A stretch of 64,000 nt of DNA from Acidimicrobiia bacterium (GCA_022822905.1 JAJDYE010000027.1:1-64000); one strand, 5' to 3'. Positions 54,370 through 63,156 are shown, numbered from the stretch's first letter. Program-made: numbers and translations. Notes: generated by a model not told the origin, from the sequence alone.

Positions 54370-55176
54370 TCACCCCAGAATGGCCAGTATCTGGCGGGAC
54401 TGGCACAACAGGGTTCCGTCCGGGGCCCAGATGTCGAGGTCCCAATCCAGGTAGCCGCCGCGGACCAGCCCGGTGCGGGACCGCAGCAGCACCATGTCGT
54501 CGGCCTTTGCCTGGGACAGGTCGGCTCGGAAATAGGTGGTGTGGTCCAGGGTGGCGGTGGTGTACATGCGGTCGAGGCGCACCCACCACCCCATCATCCC
54601 GATATCGCCGATCATCAGCAGACCGGGGGCGTCGATGGGGCGGGCCTGGGCGAAGCCGGCCCATCCCACCCGCTCCATAGGGCCATCCGGCGCGGTGAAC
54701 GGTTTCGGTCCGAGGCGGTCTTGCATGACCACGTTATCGCCGTAGGGGAATGCGAACTCGGGCACATAGCCGTCGTTCTCCCGTCCCGGAGTGGGCGGGG
54801 CCACCTCGGGCATGGGCAGTTCGTCGAACTCAGGGCTGGGCCGGTCGGTGGCGAAGCTGGCCAGCGCGGTGGCGATCAGCTTGTCGTCTTGCACAACTCG
54901 GGCCGCAGTGCTCACCAGCGTTCGGCCCGTGCGGAGCACATCGGTCTGCACCTCGTAGTCGCCTTCGCCCGGCGCTCGCAGCAGATGAGCGGTGAACGAC
55001 AGCGGTCGGTACTGGGGGTCGGTGACCGTGGCGGCTAGTCCGGCCATCAACTGTGCCTCCACCAGCCCGGCGGGAACGCGGCCCGAGGCCATCCACGACG
55101 GGGGAGTGGAGGCTCGATAGCGCCCGTCGCCCAACGGCGTGTGGGCGATGGCCTCGTCGAATGATGCTGCGGTCAC
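54370..55176 (-). CDS. Acyl-CoA thioesterase-like protein (double hot-dog)
   Basis: A 268-residue protein of the TesB-like thioesterase family: RVPAGLVEAQLMAGLAATVTD, RPLSFTAHLLRAPGEGDYEV, and a second half with MYTTATLDHTTYFRADL and SRQILAILG. It would hydrolyse an acyl-CoA. GTG 55176 is chosen since it overlaps the upstream LLM stop (GTGA). It belongs to the minus-strand operon from 57517 to 51979. Confidence 0.82.
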   Translation of the reverse strand: MTAASFDEAIAHTPLGDGRYRASTPPSWMASGRVPAGLVEAQLMAGLAATVTDPQYRPLSFTAHLLRAPGEGDYEVQTDVLRTGRTLVSTAARVVQDDKLIATALASFATDRPSPEFDELPMPEVAPPTPGRENDGYVPEFAFPYGDNVVMQDRLGPKPFTAPDGPMERVGWAGFAQARPIDAPGLLMIGDIGMMGWWVRLDRMYTTATLDHTTYFRADLSQAKADDMVLLRSRTGLVRGGYLDWDLDIWAPDGTLLCQSRQILAILG

Positions 55177-56252
55177 ATGGCCTCCAGTGCTTCGGCCACC
55201 TCGTCGGCCACGGGGGCCAATGAGGCGGGGATGTCCTCGACGGGCATGGGTGGGACTTCGGCCAGCGCGGGGATGACCTCTCGCCCCATTGTGTCGAGGT
55301 AGTCGATCACCTCGTCGATGTGCATCTCGGGCCATTGGGGCTTCACCACGAACGGGTCTATCGGGAGCTCGCGGGCCACTTCGGCGAAGTGGTCGATCAC
55401 CTGCTGGGCCGTCCCCACCGCCACCGAGTCCTTAACCTCCTCGAAGAAGTTGCCCATGAGCGCCTCCTCGTCCAATATGTCGAGTTCTTTTCGGGCATAC
55501 GCGAGGTAGCGCTCCTTGCTGACATCGACGAATCTGGCTCGTGCCTCCTCGTTGGTGGCGCCGACGAAGGCGTTGCGCCGCAGAGGCTGGTGGCCCATCG
55601 GCTTGCCCCGCTCGGCAAATCCGGCGCCCATGATGCCCAAACGGACCCGCATCTCATGGATGTCGTACTCCGGCGGGATGATGAACCGGTCGCCCACTCG
55701 GCCCGCCCGCCGGGCGCCCTTGCGGGAGTGCGCGCCCATCCAAATAGGGGGATGGGGCTGTTGCACGCATCGGATATGGGGCGTAGCTCCCTGAATTTGC
55801 CAATGCTGGCCGTGGTAGTCGAAGTCCTCCATGGCCCAGCACAGCTTCATGATGTCGAGGCACTCGTCGAACAGGCTCACCCGCTTGCTTATCGGGACAT
55901 TCATCAAGTCGAACTCTTCGCTCCGGTATCCGAGCCCGAGACCGACGTCGAGGCGGCCCCGGGTGACGATGTCGAGGGTGGCGAGCTCCTCGGCCAGGAT
56001 CACCGGGTGGTACTTGGGGGCCAGCAGCACGGTGGTGGCCAGCCGCACGTGGTCGTCGATCTCGGCGGCCAGGCGGGCGAGGATGGGGACCGGCTGGAGC
56101 CAGCGCAGGTCGCCGTACAAGAAGTGCTGGCCGATGACGAAATGGCTGAGGCCGTTGCGCTGTCCGGCCTCTACTTGGCGCAGGATGCCGTCGAACTGCT
56201 CGAGGGGGTCCACGTCACGCGGCACGTCGCTGATGATCATGCCGAACTGCAT
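55173..56252 (-). CDS. LLM-class flavin-dependent oxidoreductase (3)
   Basis: A 359-residue luciferase-like monooxygenase: MQFGMIISDVPRDVDPLEQ, HFVIGQHFLYGDLRWLQPVP, ATTVLLAPKYHPVILAEELATLD, GRLDVGLGLGYRSEEFDLM, PPIWMGAHS. It lies 8 nt after the amidohydrolase and overlaps the thioesterase, so it belongs to the same operon. FMN or F420 use is undecided. Confidence 0.88.
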   Translation of the reverse strand: MQFGMIISDVPRDVDPLEQFDGILRQVEAGQRNGLSHFVIGQHFLYGDLRWLQPVPILARLAAEIDDHVRLATTVLLAPKYHPVILAEELATLDIVTRGRLDVGLGLGYRSEEFDLMNVPISKRVSLFDECLDIMKLCWAMEDFDYHGQHWQIQGATPHIRCVQQPHPPIWMGAHSRKGARRAGRVGDRFIIPPEYDIHEMRVRLGIMGAGFAERGKPMGHQPLRRNAFVGATNEEARARFVDVSKERYLAYARKELDILDEEALMGNFFEEVKDSVAVGTAQQVIDHFAEVARELPIDPFVVKPQWPEMHIDEVIDYLDTMGREVIPALAEVPPMPVEDIPASLAPVADEVAEALEAM

Positions 56253-56260
56253 GGGAACCC

Positions 56261-57517
56261 CTAGACGTCGATGCCGTAGAGCTCGGCGGCGTTGTCTTGG
56301 AGCACTCGGCGCCGGACATGGGGATCAACGTCGGCAAGCACCCGGGCGAAGTGCTCCCGGGCGCCCGGGAACAGGCATGTCGGATGGGGGACGTCGGTCT
56401 CCACCAGCACGTTGTTTACTCCGACGTCTTCGATGAGCTTGGCCGGGGCCGACCGCTCGAACCAGAACATGACCCAGATGTGGTCGTTGAAATACTCCCG
56501 GGGGCGACGGGAGTTGAGGGCTAGCTCGTGGGCTTCGGTGACCATCTCGTCGTACTGGTACTCGAGGGCTTCGAGGATGAAGGGAACCCAGCCGATGCCG
56601 CTCTCGGCCGAGACGACTTTGAGGTTGGGGTAGCGGTCGAACAGGTTGCTCATGCACAGGTTGACGATGATGCGTACGTTGCTCATGTACATCTGGGTGG
56701 CGTGGATGGCGAGGCGACGCTGGTGGTCGAACTGCCCCCACCAGGTGTTGGGGGCCACGGGAATGGGCCGGGGCAGGTCGTCGGGGCCGGCTTCGCCGCC
56801 CACCCGGGCCTGCTGGAAGCGGGCGCCTCGGATGCTCTCCATCTCGGCCCGGCTCATGCCGGCGCCGATGTGGAAGTTGGCCACCGCTCCCGACTGGTTG
56901 AACAGGTCCCACATGGGGGCGAAGTAGGGCTCCCAGAGCTCGGGTAGGCCCACCATCTCGGGTTTGTCGGAGAGGGTGAACCCGGTTATGCCCTTGTCCA
57001 GCAGCCGGTTCATCTCGGCCACGGTGAACTCCATATCCCAGATCGGGAGCATGGCCTGGGGGAACAGCCGGCCGTTGGACTCGTGCTGCACGTCTACGAA
57101 GAAGTCGTTGTAGATCTCCAGCACCATCCGCCGCTGGGCCAGGTCTTCGATGGCGAAGACGTGGTTGGAGGAGAAGCCGACGCCGTTGGGGTAGAGGATC
57201 TGGGCGTGGACCCCGATCTCGTCGCATAGCTCGAGACGCTCCTTCACAGCCCAGGCGCTGGTGTCGATGACGTCGAAGGGCTGGACCACGTGGCTGCCCA
57301 GGATCTTCTCGTGCCCGGTTTGGATGGTGTTCCCGCCGGTGCTGGCCCACACCTGGCCGTCGAGATACCACGCGGTGATGCCGTCGACGGTCTTCTGCAC
57401 GGGCACTCGGTTGTGCATGGCGGCGGGGACCCGGGCGGTCCACAGCTCGGGCGGCTCGGTGAAGTGGGAATCGCAGTCGATAATCTTCAGGCCGTCTAGC
57501 GGGTCATGTGCGTTCAT
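56261..57517 (-). CDS. Amidohydrolase-family metal-dependent hydrolase
   Basis: A 418-residue TIM-barrel hydrolase of the amidohydrolase-2 type: IIDCDSHFTEP has the first metal DxH, NFHIGAGMS a third His, SAESGIGWVPFILEALEYQYDE lies late in the barrel, and VETDVPHPTCLF carries the catalytic Asp. Related enzymes are decarboxylases or ring hydrolases. It heads the minus-strand operon (amidohydrolase, LLM, thioesterase, two CoA-transferase subunits). Confidence 0.9.
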   Translation of the reverse strand: MNAHDPLDGLKIIDCDSHFTEPPELWTARVPAAMHNRVPVQKTVDGITAWYLDGQVWASTGGNTIQTGHEKILGSHVVQPFDVIDTSAWAVKERLELCDEIGVHAQILYPNGVGFSSNHVFAIEDLAQRRMVLEIYNDFFVDVQHESNGRLFPQAMLPIWDMEFTVAEMNRLLDKGITGFTLSDKPEMVGLPELWEPYFAPMWDLFNQSGAVANFHIGAGMSRAEMESIRGARFQQARVGGEAGPDDLPRPIPVAPNTWWGQFDHQRRLAIHATQMYMSNVRIIVNLCMSNLFDRYPNLKVVSAESGIGWVPFILEALEYQYDEMVTEAHELALNSRRPREYFNDHIWVMFWFERSAPAKLIEDVGVNNVLVETDVPHPTCLFPGAREHFARVLADVDPHVRRRVLQDNAAELYGIDV

Positions 57518-57589
57518 GGCGTTCTTTCTTTGCTGCGACGGCTAAATCGGTCATCGCAAATGTAAGAGTTCTTGCTCACGGGGGTTTCA

Positions 57590-58357
57590 ATGGGAGTGCT
57601 CGATGGAAGAGTAGCGGTCATAACCGCTTCCGGTTCAGGAATGGGTCGGGCCGCGGCCAGGCGCATGGCCTCCGAGGGTGCTCATGTGGTGGTGGTCGAT
57701 CTTCGCGCCGACGCTGCCGCTGAGACCGTGGATTTGATCGCCGCAGCCGGGGGCGCGGCCAGCGCCTTCACCGTTGATGTCAGCGATGTGGCCCAGATCG
57801 AAGGGTTGATGGCCGAGGTTGGTTCCACTCACGGCAAAATCGACATTCTCTACGCCCACGCCGGCATACCCGGTCCGGCCGGACTCGACATGAGCGAGGC
57901 CGACTACGACGAGACCGCGGCCATCAACATGAAATCGGCCTTCTTCACCGTTGCCCGGGCGGTGCCCTTGTTGGAGGCGTCGGGCAACGCGTCAATCATC
58001 CTCACCGCTTCCACATCTGGGGTGGTGGGCTCGCCCTTCTCGCCGCTGTACTCGATGACCAAGGGAGCAATCGTCACGTTCGGCAAGTCGCTGGCTCTGG
58101 CCCTAGCCCCCAAGGTACGGGCCAACGTCATCTGCCCCGGCCCAGTGGACACACCCATGCTTCCGCTGTTCTTCGGACGGGAGCCCAGCACCGACGTCAA
58201 ACCCCTGATAAAGGAGTTCCTGGAGACTTCGGTGCCCTTGCTGCGCCCATCGCAGCCCGAGGAGATCGCCGAAGTGGCGCTGTTCTTGGCCAGCGATGCC
58301 AGCAGTTTCGTGACCGGTGTCGCACTCCCGGTTGACGGCGGCTACTTGGCCCGATGA
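57590..58357 (+). CDS. Short-chain dehydrogenase/reductase
   Basis: A 255-residue classical SDR: VAVITASGSGMGRAAARRMA (TGxxxGxG-like with Ala-Ser), a catalytic TASTSGVVGSPFSPLYSMTKGA with Ser and Tyr-x3-Lys, and CPGPVDTPM. ATG 57590 follows a GGGGG tract; an in-frame TTG at 57572 is less likely. Its stop overlaps the AtuA start by 4 nt. It is divergent from the amidohydrolase operon across a 72-bp promoter region. Confidence 0.9.
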   Translation: MGVLDGRVAVITASGSGMGRAAARRMASEGAHVVVVDLRADAAAETVDLIAAAGGAASAFTVDVSDVAQIEGLMAEVGSTHGKIDILYAHAGIPGPAGLDMSEADYDETAAINMKSAFFTVARAVPLLEASGNASIILTASTSGVVGSPFSPLYSMTKGAIVTFGKSLALALAPKVRANVICPGPVDTPMLPLFFGREPSTDVKPLIKEFLETSVPLLRPSQPEEIAEVALFLASDASSFVTGVALPVDGGYLAR

Positions 58358-59685
58358 CCAGCAGGAGCATCTCCATCGGCAGCGGGTCGGCGTATTCCAC
58401 CGATCGGCTGGACTGGGCCCAGGAGCTGGCCGACAGCGGCCTGGTGGACTACATGGGCTTCGACTGCCTGGCCGAGCGGACCATGGCGCTGGCCCAAGTG
58501 CGCCGCCTCGATGACGAGACCGCGGGCCACGATCAGCGCATCCCCGAGCTCATGCGCCGTTTCGCCGGCTTTCTGCGCCGCGGCGGAAAGATGGTGGGCA
58601 ATTTCGGCGCCGCCAATCCGGCCGCCGCGGCCGACGACGTGCTGCGGGGGATGAAGCTCAACGGCGTCGCCGGGGTGAGGGTCGGGGTGATCCACGGCGA
58701 CGACGTGCTCGACCATGTGCTCGACCAGGATCTGGAGTTTCCCGAAATGGGGGTGACCGCCCAGGCCATCGCCGACCAAGTGGTATCGGCCAACGCCTAC
58801 ATCGGCGCAGATCCCATTGTGGAGCTCCTAGACGAGGGGGCGCAGTTCATCCTCGGCGGCCGCATCGCCGACCCTTCTCTCTATGTGGGGCCGATCGCGT
58901 ATGAGATGGGCTGGGCGCTGGACGACTGGGAGAAGATGGGCATCGCAACCCTGGTGGCCCATCTTCTGGAGTGCGGCACCCACGCCACCGGGGGCAACTA
59001 CGTCGATCCGCCCTACCGGGTGCTGGACGACATCGTCCACCTCGGCTTTCCCCTGGCCCACGTGAGCGAGGACGAGCTGATCATCACGAAGCTGGAAGGC
59101 ACCGGCGGAGCGGTGGAAATCGGCACCATGAAGACGCAGCTGGCTTACGAGATCCACGACCCGGCGGCCTATCTCACCCCCGACAGCACCGCGGACTTCT
59201 CCCATGTGTGGGTGGAGGAAGCGGGCTCAAACCGCGTGCGGGTCGGCGGTGCCTCGGGCCGCCCCCGCCCAGACTCTCTCAAGGTGCTGGTGGGGGTGGA
59301 CCAGGGGTGGAAGGTGGTGACCGAGATCTCCTACGGCGGCGCGGGCTGCGTGGAACGGGCCCAACTGGCCGCGGAGGTGGTGGCCAAGCGCCTGGAGCCC
59401 TACCAATCGGGCATCGATGAGGTCCGCTACGACCTCCACGGTATGAGCGCCCTGTTCGACGGCCAGCTTCCCGGCGGCGACCCAGCCGAAGTGCGGCTTC
59501 GTATCGCGGCCCGCTGCGACGATCGGGAGACGGCAGACGCGGTGGCTTTCGAGGGGCAATTCCTGTGGATGGGGCCGGCCGGGGGCGGCGGGGTCACCAC
59601 CCAGATGGCGCCGGCCATCGGGGTCACTCCCGCTCTGTTGCCCCGCGAGGATGTGAAGCTGATCACCGAGGTCATCGAGGCATGA
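58354..59685 (+). CDS. AtuA-like (DUF1446) protein
   Basis: A 443-residue member of the DUF1446 / acyclic terpene utilisation AtuA family: GSGSAYSTDRLDWAQELADSG at the N-terminus, GKMVGNFGAANPAAAADD, IGADPIVELLDEGAQFILGGRIADPS and ECGTHATGGNY. In Pseudomonas atu genes serve citronellol and geraniol breakdown, but the catalytic step of AtuA is not settled. It is coupled to the SDR before it and the small AtuA-like protein after it. Confidence 0.88.
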   Translation: MTSRSISIGSGSAYSTDRLDWAQELADSGLVDYMGFDCLAERTMALAQVRRLDDETAGHDQRIPELMRRFAGFLRRGGKMVGNFGAANPAAAADDVLRGMKLNGVAGVRVGVIHGDDVLDHVLDQDLEFPEMGVTAQAIADQVVSANAYIGADPIVELLDEGAQFILGGRIADPSLYVGPIAYEMGWALDDWEKMGIATLVAHLLECGTHATGGNYVDPPYRVLDDIVHLGFPLAHVSEDELIITKLEGTGGAVEIGTMKTQLAYEIHDPAAYLTPDSTADFSHVWVEEAGSNRVRVGGASGRPRPDSLKVLVGVDQGWKVVTEISYGGAGCVERAQLAAEVVAKRLEPYQSGIDEVRYDLHGMSALFDGQLPGGDPAEVRLRIAARCDDRETADAVAFEGQFLWMGPAGGGGVTTQMAPAIGVTPALLPREDVKLITEVIEA

Positions 59686-60014
59686 AGCTGCGGGAGTTCG
59701 CCTACAGCCGCTCCGGCGACAAGGGCGACATCGTGAACCTGTGCGTGTTCGTGTACGACGACGACAACTGGGAGGTGCTGCGGCGCGAGCTCACCGTCGA
59801 AAAGGTGCGAGACAAATTCGGCAGCCTGGTTGAGGGCGGGATCACGCGCTACGAGTTGCCCGGCACCAAGGGCCTGAACTTCGTGATGACCGAAGCCCTC
59901 GGCGGAGGAGTATCCATGAGCCTCCGAACCGACCCCCACGGCAAGTCCTACCAATCCCTAATCCTAGAAATCGACATCGACGCCGACGAGGAGATCAAAC
60001 CCCGGCTCGGCTAG
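59682..60014 (+). CDS. AtuA-related small protein
   Basis: A 110-residue protein (KLREFAYSRSGDKGDIVNLCVFVYDD, later ALGGGVSMSLRTDPHGKSYQ). It is the small domain that in many genomes is fused to the C-terminus of AtuA; here it is a separate gene overlapping the AtuA stop by 4 nt. Its SGDKGD segment is conserved, from memory, and the two probably form a complex. Confidence 0.85.
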   Translation: MKLREFAYSRSGDKGDIVNLCVFVYDDDNWEVLRRELTVEKVRDKFGSLVEGGITRYELPGTKGLNFVMTEALGGGVSMSLRTDPHGKSYQSLILEIDIDADEEIKPRLG

Positions 60015-60040
60015 AAGCCCCGGCCGCTGGACTTGTCCCG

Positions 60041-61543
60041 TCAGCCGGCGGCGAGGTGCTCTCGGAGTTCTACTTTGCGGATTTTGCCGGTGACGGTGCG
60101 GGGGAAGCTGTCGACGGCGATGAATTCGTCGGGGACCTTGATCTTGGCCAGGCGCTGGCGGCACCAATCGAGGAGTCCGTCGAGGGTCTCTTCTGGTCGG
60201 AGCTCGACGAAGGCCACCGGGCGCTCGCCCCATTCGGGGTCGGGGCGCCCGACCACCGCTGCTTCGGCGACGGCCGGGTGGTCGTAGAGCACGGCCTCGA
60301 TCTCGCTGGGATAGATGTTGACGCCGCCGCTGATGAGCATGTCTTTGGACCGGCCGACGATGTAGAGATAGCCATCGGGATCCATTCGGCCCAGGTCTCC
60401 GGTTCGCAGCCACCCGTCGACCAGAGCCTCGGCCGTCTGGTCGGGGTTGCGCCAGTAGCCGGCCATCACCTTTTCGCTCTTCACCCAGATCTCGCCCACC
60501 TCTCCGGGGGCGACCATGGCGCCGTTCTGGTCGTGGATTTCGATCCGGACCCCGGGCACGACGCGCCCGCACGAGTCGAGCAGCTCGGGGCGCCCGGCCA
60601 TGGCGAGGTCGTGATCTTCGGGTAGCAGCCCGGTGAGGTTGGTGACGCACTCGGAGATGCCGTAGCCCTGGTACAGCCCGCACCCAAAGCGCTCATAGGC
60701 CTGTTTGATGAGGGGTCCGGCAGTGGGGGCTGCGCCGTAGACGATGAGCCGCAGGCTGGACAGATCGGCCTCCGCAAAGCCGGGATGGTCGAGAATGCGG
60801 CGCAGTTGGGCGGGAACCAAAATCGAGATGGTCACCCGGTGCTCGGCGACCGCGGTGAAGAACGACTCCGGCGAGAAGGAGCGCAGCACCACGTGGGTCT
60901 GGCCGTCGGCCAGCATGGAGCACACTCGGGTGCCGGTGGCCGCGTGGTAAAGCGGCGTGGTGGACAAGAACACATCGTCGGGTCGGAACCGCTGCACCAG
61001 GGCCATGGTCAGCCCGTTGAAGGCCAATCCCCGCTGGGTGAGGCACACCCCTTTCGGCTGTCCAGTGGTCCCGCTGGTGTAGATGATCAGCGCGGTGTCT
61101 TGTTCGGTAGCGCGATCCAGATCAGTGAAGGGCTCCGACGCGAGCAGGCTTACGTAAGAATCGCCGTCGGCATCGATCACTGGGCCGGTGGTGCCGATGG
61201 CCTCCAACCGTTCGGCGTAGGGAGGGGTTGCCACGGTAAGGGCAGGCTCGGCATTGGAGAGGATGAAGGACAATTCGGGATCGGTGAGCTGGGTGTTCAG
61301 CGGCACTGCCGCCGCGCCCAGGTAGGCCACCGCCAGATAGACGTCGAAAAAGACCAGCCCGTTGTCGGCCATGAGCGCCACCAGGTCGCCAGTCCCCACC
61401 CCCGCAGCCTCCAGTCCGCTGGCCAGCCGGAGAACTCGGTCGTGCATCTCCCCAAAGGAAGCAGATGGCCCTCCGGCAACCGCTATCGCAGTCCGCTCGG
61501 GGTAGAGCGCCGCATCTCGCTCCAACAGGTCAACTATTCGCAT
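60041..61543 (-). CDS. Acyl-CoA synthetase (AMP-dependent ligase)
   Basis: A 500-residue ANL enzyme: IIYTSGTTGQPKGVC near 152, GYGISECVTNLTG, YIVGRSKDMLISGGVNIYPSEIE and the catalytic-lysine region TVTGKIRKVELREHL at the C-terminus. It is of the long-chain fatty-acid/phenylacetate-like group by layout. It converges on the AtuA pair and could supply the CoA thioester used by that cluster (inference). Confidence 0.9.
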   Translation of the reverse strand: MRIVDLLERDAALYPERTAIAVAGGPSASFGEMHDRVLRLASGLEAAGVGTGDLVALMADNGLVFFDVYLAVAYLGAAAVPLNTQLTDPELSFILSNAEPALTVATPPYAERLEAIGTTGPVIDADGDSYVSLLASEPFTDLDRATEQDTALIIYTSGTTGQPKGVCLTQRGLAFNGLTMALVQRFRPDDVFLSTTPLYHAATGTRVCSMLADGQTHVVLRSFSPESFFTAVAEHRVTISILVPAQLRRILDHPGFAEADLSSLRLIVYGAAPTAGPLIKQAYERFGCGLYQGYGISECVTNLTGLLPEDHDLAMAGRPELLDSCGRVVPGVRIEIHDQNGAMVAPGEVGEIWVKSEKVMAGYWRNPDQTAEALVDGWLRTGDLGRMDPDGYLYIVGRSKDMLISGGVNIYPSEIEAVLYDHPAVAEAAVVGRPDPEWGERPVAFVELRPEETLDGLLDWCRQRLAKIKVPDEFIAVDSFPRTVTGKIRKVELREHLAAG

Positions 61544-61564
61544 TATGCAAGATTCAGGTTGCCA

Positions 61565-61706
61565 TCAGACGGGCACGATGTCGACGATCTCATTCAAGCC
61601 TGCAAAGTCATTGGGGTTGCGAGTGTAGAGGGGCAAGTTGGCCGCGAGGGCGGTCGCAGCGATCATCAGATCGACTGCCCTTGCCCCGCGGGGTGGTGTG
61701 GGCGTC
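61565..61706 (-). pseudogene. C-terminal remnant of a VapC PIN toxin
   Basis: In one minus-strand frame the sequence reads AVDLMIAATALAANLPLYTRNPNDFAGL and ends at TGA 61565-61567. This is the typical last third of a VapC toxin, with one acidic catalytic residue. The first two thirds, including its start and first Asp, are absent: the antitoxin gene is fused almost directly to this remnant. It cannot encode a working toxin. Confidence 0.7.
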
Positions 61707-61961
61707 TCAGGCACGAGGAGATGGATCTAGGTCAGCTACAACGTCGAGGTTGGCCCGAAGATCCCAATAGTCAACACTGGGGGCAGTCCGGAAGAGCTCG
61801 ACAGCGGCTTCAGCGGAAATGAAGCGGTGGCGGAGCAGCGGACCCAGCTCGCCTAACGGAACGCCACTGTGAGTCACCGTGTACGTCTTGCCTTCGTCCA
61901 GTTCGAGCATGATCTTTCCGCTGTTGTCCCACAACTCCCGCTGGCTGATCTCACGGCTCAT
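61707..61961 (-). CDS. Phd-family antitoxin beside a deleted vapC
   Basis: An 84-residue antitoxin: EISQRELWDNSGKIMLELDEGKTY, then TVTHSGVPLGELGPL. The tail (SAEAAVELFRTAPSVDYWDLRANLD) would bind a PIN toxin. The last residues (PSPRA) read into the remains of the vapC region, so its own C-terminus may be altered by the deletion. Confidence 0.82.
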   Translation of the reverse strand: MSREISQRELWDNSGKIMLELDEGKTYTVTHSGVPLGELGPLLRHRFISAEAAVELFRTAPSVDYWDLRANLDVVADLDPSPRA

Positions 61962-61967
61962 AGTCCC

Positions 61968-61973
61968 ACCGTA
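61968..61973 (-). promoter_or_regulatory. Leaderless-type -10 box of the Phd gene (61 kb)
   Basis: TACGGT on the minus strand, 6 nt before ATG 61961. Confidence 0.4.
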
Positions 61974-62042
61974 GAACGTCGTGCGACACCTATTCGGATT
62001 GTTTGCATCAAACCAGGTTCGCCAGAAGGCGGGAAGGGGGGT

Positions 62043-62435
62043 TCAGACTTCGACGAGTTGGAGGGGGGTGTGCTCGGCGATGTGGCCGTAGTCGCGGTCG
62101 TGGTGGAGCACAGGCACGTTGAGGCGGATGGCGACGGCTGCGATGAGGGCGTCGGTTTGCGAGCGAATGGTGATTCCCCGCCACCTGAGTTCACGGTAGA
62201 TCGTTGCCGCGTCGAGCCAATCGAGCTTGGGGGAGAGCGCCTCGTGTTGCTGGGCCTCCAGCAACCGTTGGGTTCGTGCGACAGCATCTCGGCGGGCACC
62301 GGCCATGACCTCCAGCAGGATCGGGTCGAGGGTGACCACTTCTTGACCGGATATCGCCTGGCGCATTCTCTGGGCCTGAGGAGAACCTGCCGCAGACAAG
62401 AAGTCGACCCAGGCAGAGGTATCAGCGATCAGCAC
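62043..62435 (-). CDS. vapC: VapC-type PIN-domain toxin
   Basis: A 130-residue PIN ribonuclease: MLIADTSAWVDFL (GTG start), LLEVMAGARRD, TDALIAAVAIRLNVPVLHHDRDY, with all four acidic positions present. It overlaps the antitoxin stop by 14 nt. Together with 62422-62652 it forms an intact module related to the VapBC at 16 kb. Confidence 0.9.
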   Translation of the reverse strand: MLIADTSAWVDFLSAAGSPQAQRMRQAISGQEVVTLDPILLEVMAGARRDAVARTQRLLEAQQHEALSPKLDWLDAATIYRELRWRGITIRSQTDALIAAVAIRLNVPVLHHDRDYGHIAEHTPLQLVEV

Positions 62436-62652
62436 TGCTGCCCCAATCGGCGAACCGGTTGGCGCGCATGGCATCAAGGTCGCCGTCCCAGCCGACCCCT
62501 TCCATTTCCAGTTGCTCTTCAACGGTCATCGGTCCGCCACCCAGAAGGCGCTCCAAGGCCAGATGCACCGCCTGACGCTTTGTGCGAAGACCGTACGTCT
62601 GCATGGCGCGCTCGATGAGTTCATCGTCGATGTCGATGTTGGTCCGACTCAC
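62422..62652 (-). CDS. vapB: VapB-type antitoxin
   Basis: A 76-residue antitoxin: MSRTNIDIDDELIERAMQTYGL (GTG 62652), then TKRQAVHLALERLLGG, the RHH DNA-binding part, and a toxin-binding tail with GVGWDGDLDAMRANRFADWG. A perfect TATAAT ends 6 nt before the GTG, so the message should be leaderless. It is autoregulated if like other VapBC modules. Confidence 0.9.
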   Translation of the reverse strand: MSRTNIDIDDELIERAMQTYGLRTKRQAVHLALERLLGGGPMTVEEQLEMEGVGWDGDLDAMRANRFADWGSSADR

Positions 62653-62658
62653 AACACC

Positions 62659-62664
62659 ATTATA
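62659..62664 (-). promoter_or_regulatory. Leaderless-type -10 box of vapB (62 kb)
   Basis: Perfect TATAAT on the minus strand, 6 nt before GTG 62652. Confidence 0.6.
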
Positions 62665-62697
62665 CACAGCAATGTGTAAACTGCGCTGTGGGTTTTG

Positions 62698-62715
62698 TGG
62701 TGACAGATGGTGACA
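62698..62715 (+). promoter_or_regulatory. Direct repeats TGGTGACA, 10-bp period
   Basis: Two copies at 62698-62705 and 62708-62715 on one face of the helix, upstream of the -10 box at 62722. This is typical spacing for cooperative antitoxin binding. Confidence 0.5.
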
Positions 62716-62721
62716 AATGAC

Positions 62722-62727
62722 TATACT
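62722..62727 (+). promoter_or_regulatory. Leaderless-type -10 box of the antitoxin gene at 62734
   Basis: TATACT, 6 nt before ATG 62734. It decides this ATG over the one at 62707, which lies inside the operator repeats. Confidence 0.55.
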
Positions 62728-62733
62728 ATCACT

Positions 62734-63156
62734 ATGACGGTGCTTTCGATTCGGTTCAAGCGTCCCGGTGTCTACGAGCGGCTCAAGCTCTGTGCTGCCC
62801 AAGGGCGTGGCTCAATTTCGTCAGTAGGGGAGCGCCTAATCGATGAGGGACTGCGGATGGAGGCCCATCCGGGGATCGTGTTCCGCGAGGGGCCGAGCGG
62901 ACGGCGAGCGGGTTTGGCTACGGGGCCTGATGTCTGGGAGGTCGCAGGGTTGTTGCGCGGTCTTCGCGGCAGTGTCGAGCAACGGGTCGATAGGGCCGCG
63001 GCCCAGCTCAGCCTGACCGAGGGACAGGTGCGGGCCGCTTCTCGCTATTACGCAGAGTTTTCTGAGGAGATCGATACTGAACTGGCAGCCAATGACGAGG
63101 CGGCCGACCATGAGCTGGCCATGTGGGAGAACGAACGGCGGCTGCTGTCGGAGTGA
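62734..63156 (+). CDS. Antitoxin partner of a DUF5615 PIN-like protein
   Basis: A 140-residue protein. The N-terminal half (TVLSIRFKRPGVYERLKLCAA, SISSVGERLIDEGLRMEAHPGIVF) suggests an RHH-like DNA-binding segment; the middle (GPDVWEVAGLLRGL, LSLTEGQVRAASRYYAEF) resembles the DUF433-type helices that often accompany DUF5615 toxins. Its TGA overlaps the toxin GTG (GTGA). Divergent repeats and a -10 box precede it. Confidence 0.8.
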   Translation: MTVLSIRFKRPGVYERLKLCAAQGRGSISSVGERLIDEGLRMEAHPGIVFREGPSGRRAGLATGPDVWEVAGLLRGLRGSVEQRVDRAAAQLSLTEGQVRAASRYYAEFSEEIDTELAANDEAADHELAMWENERRLLSE

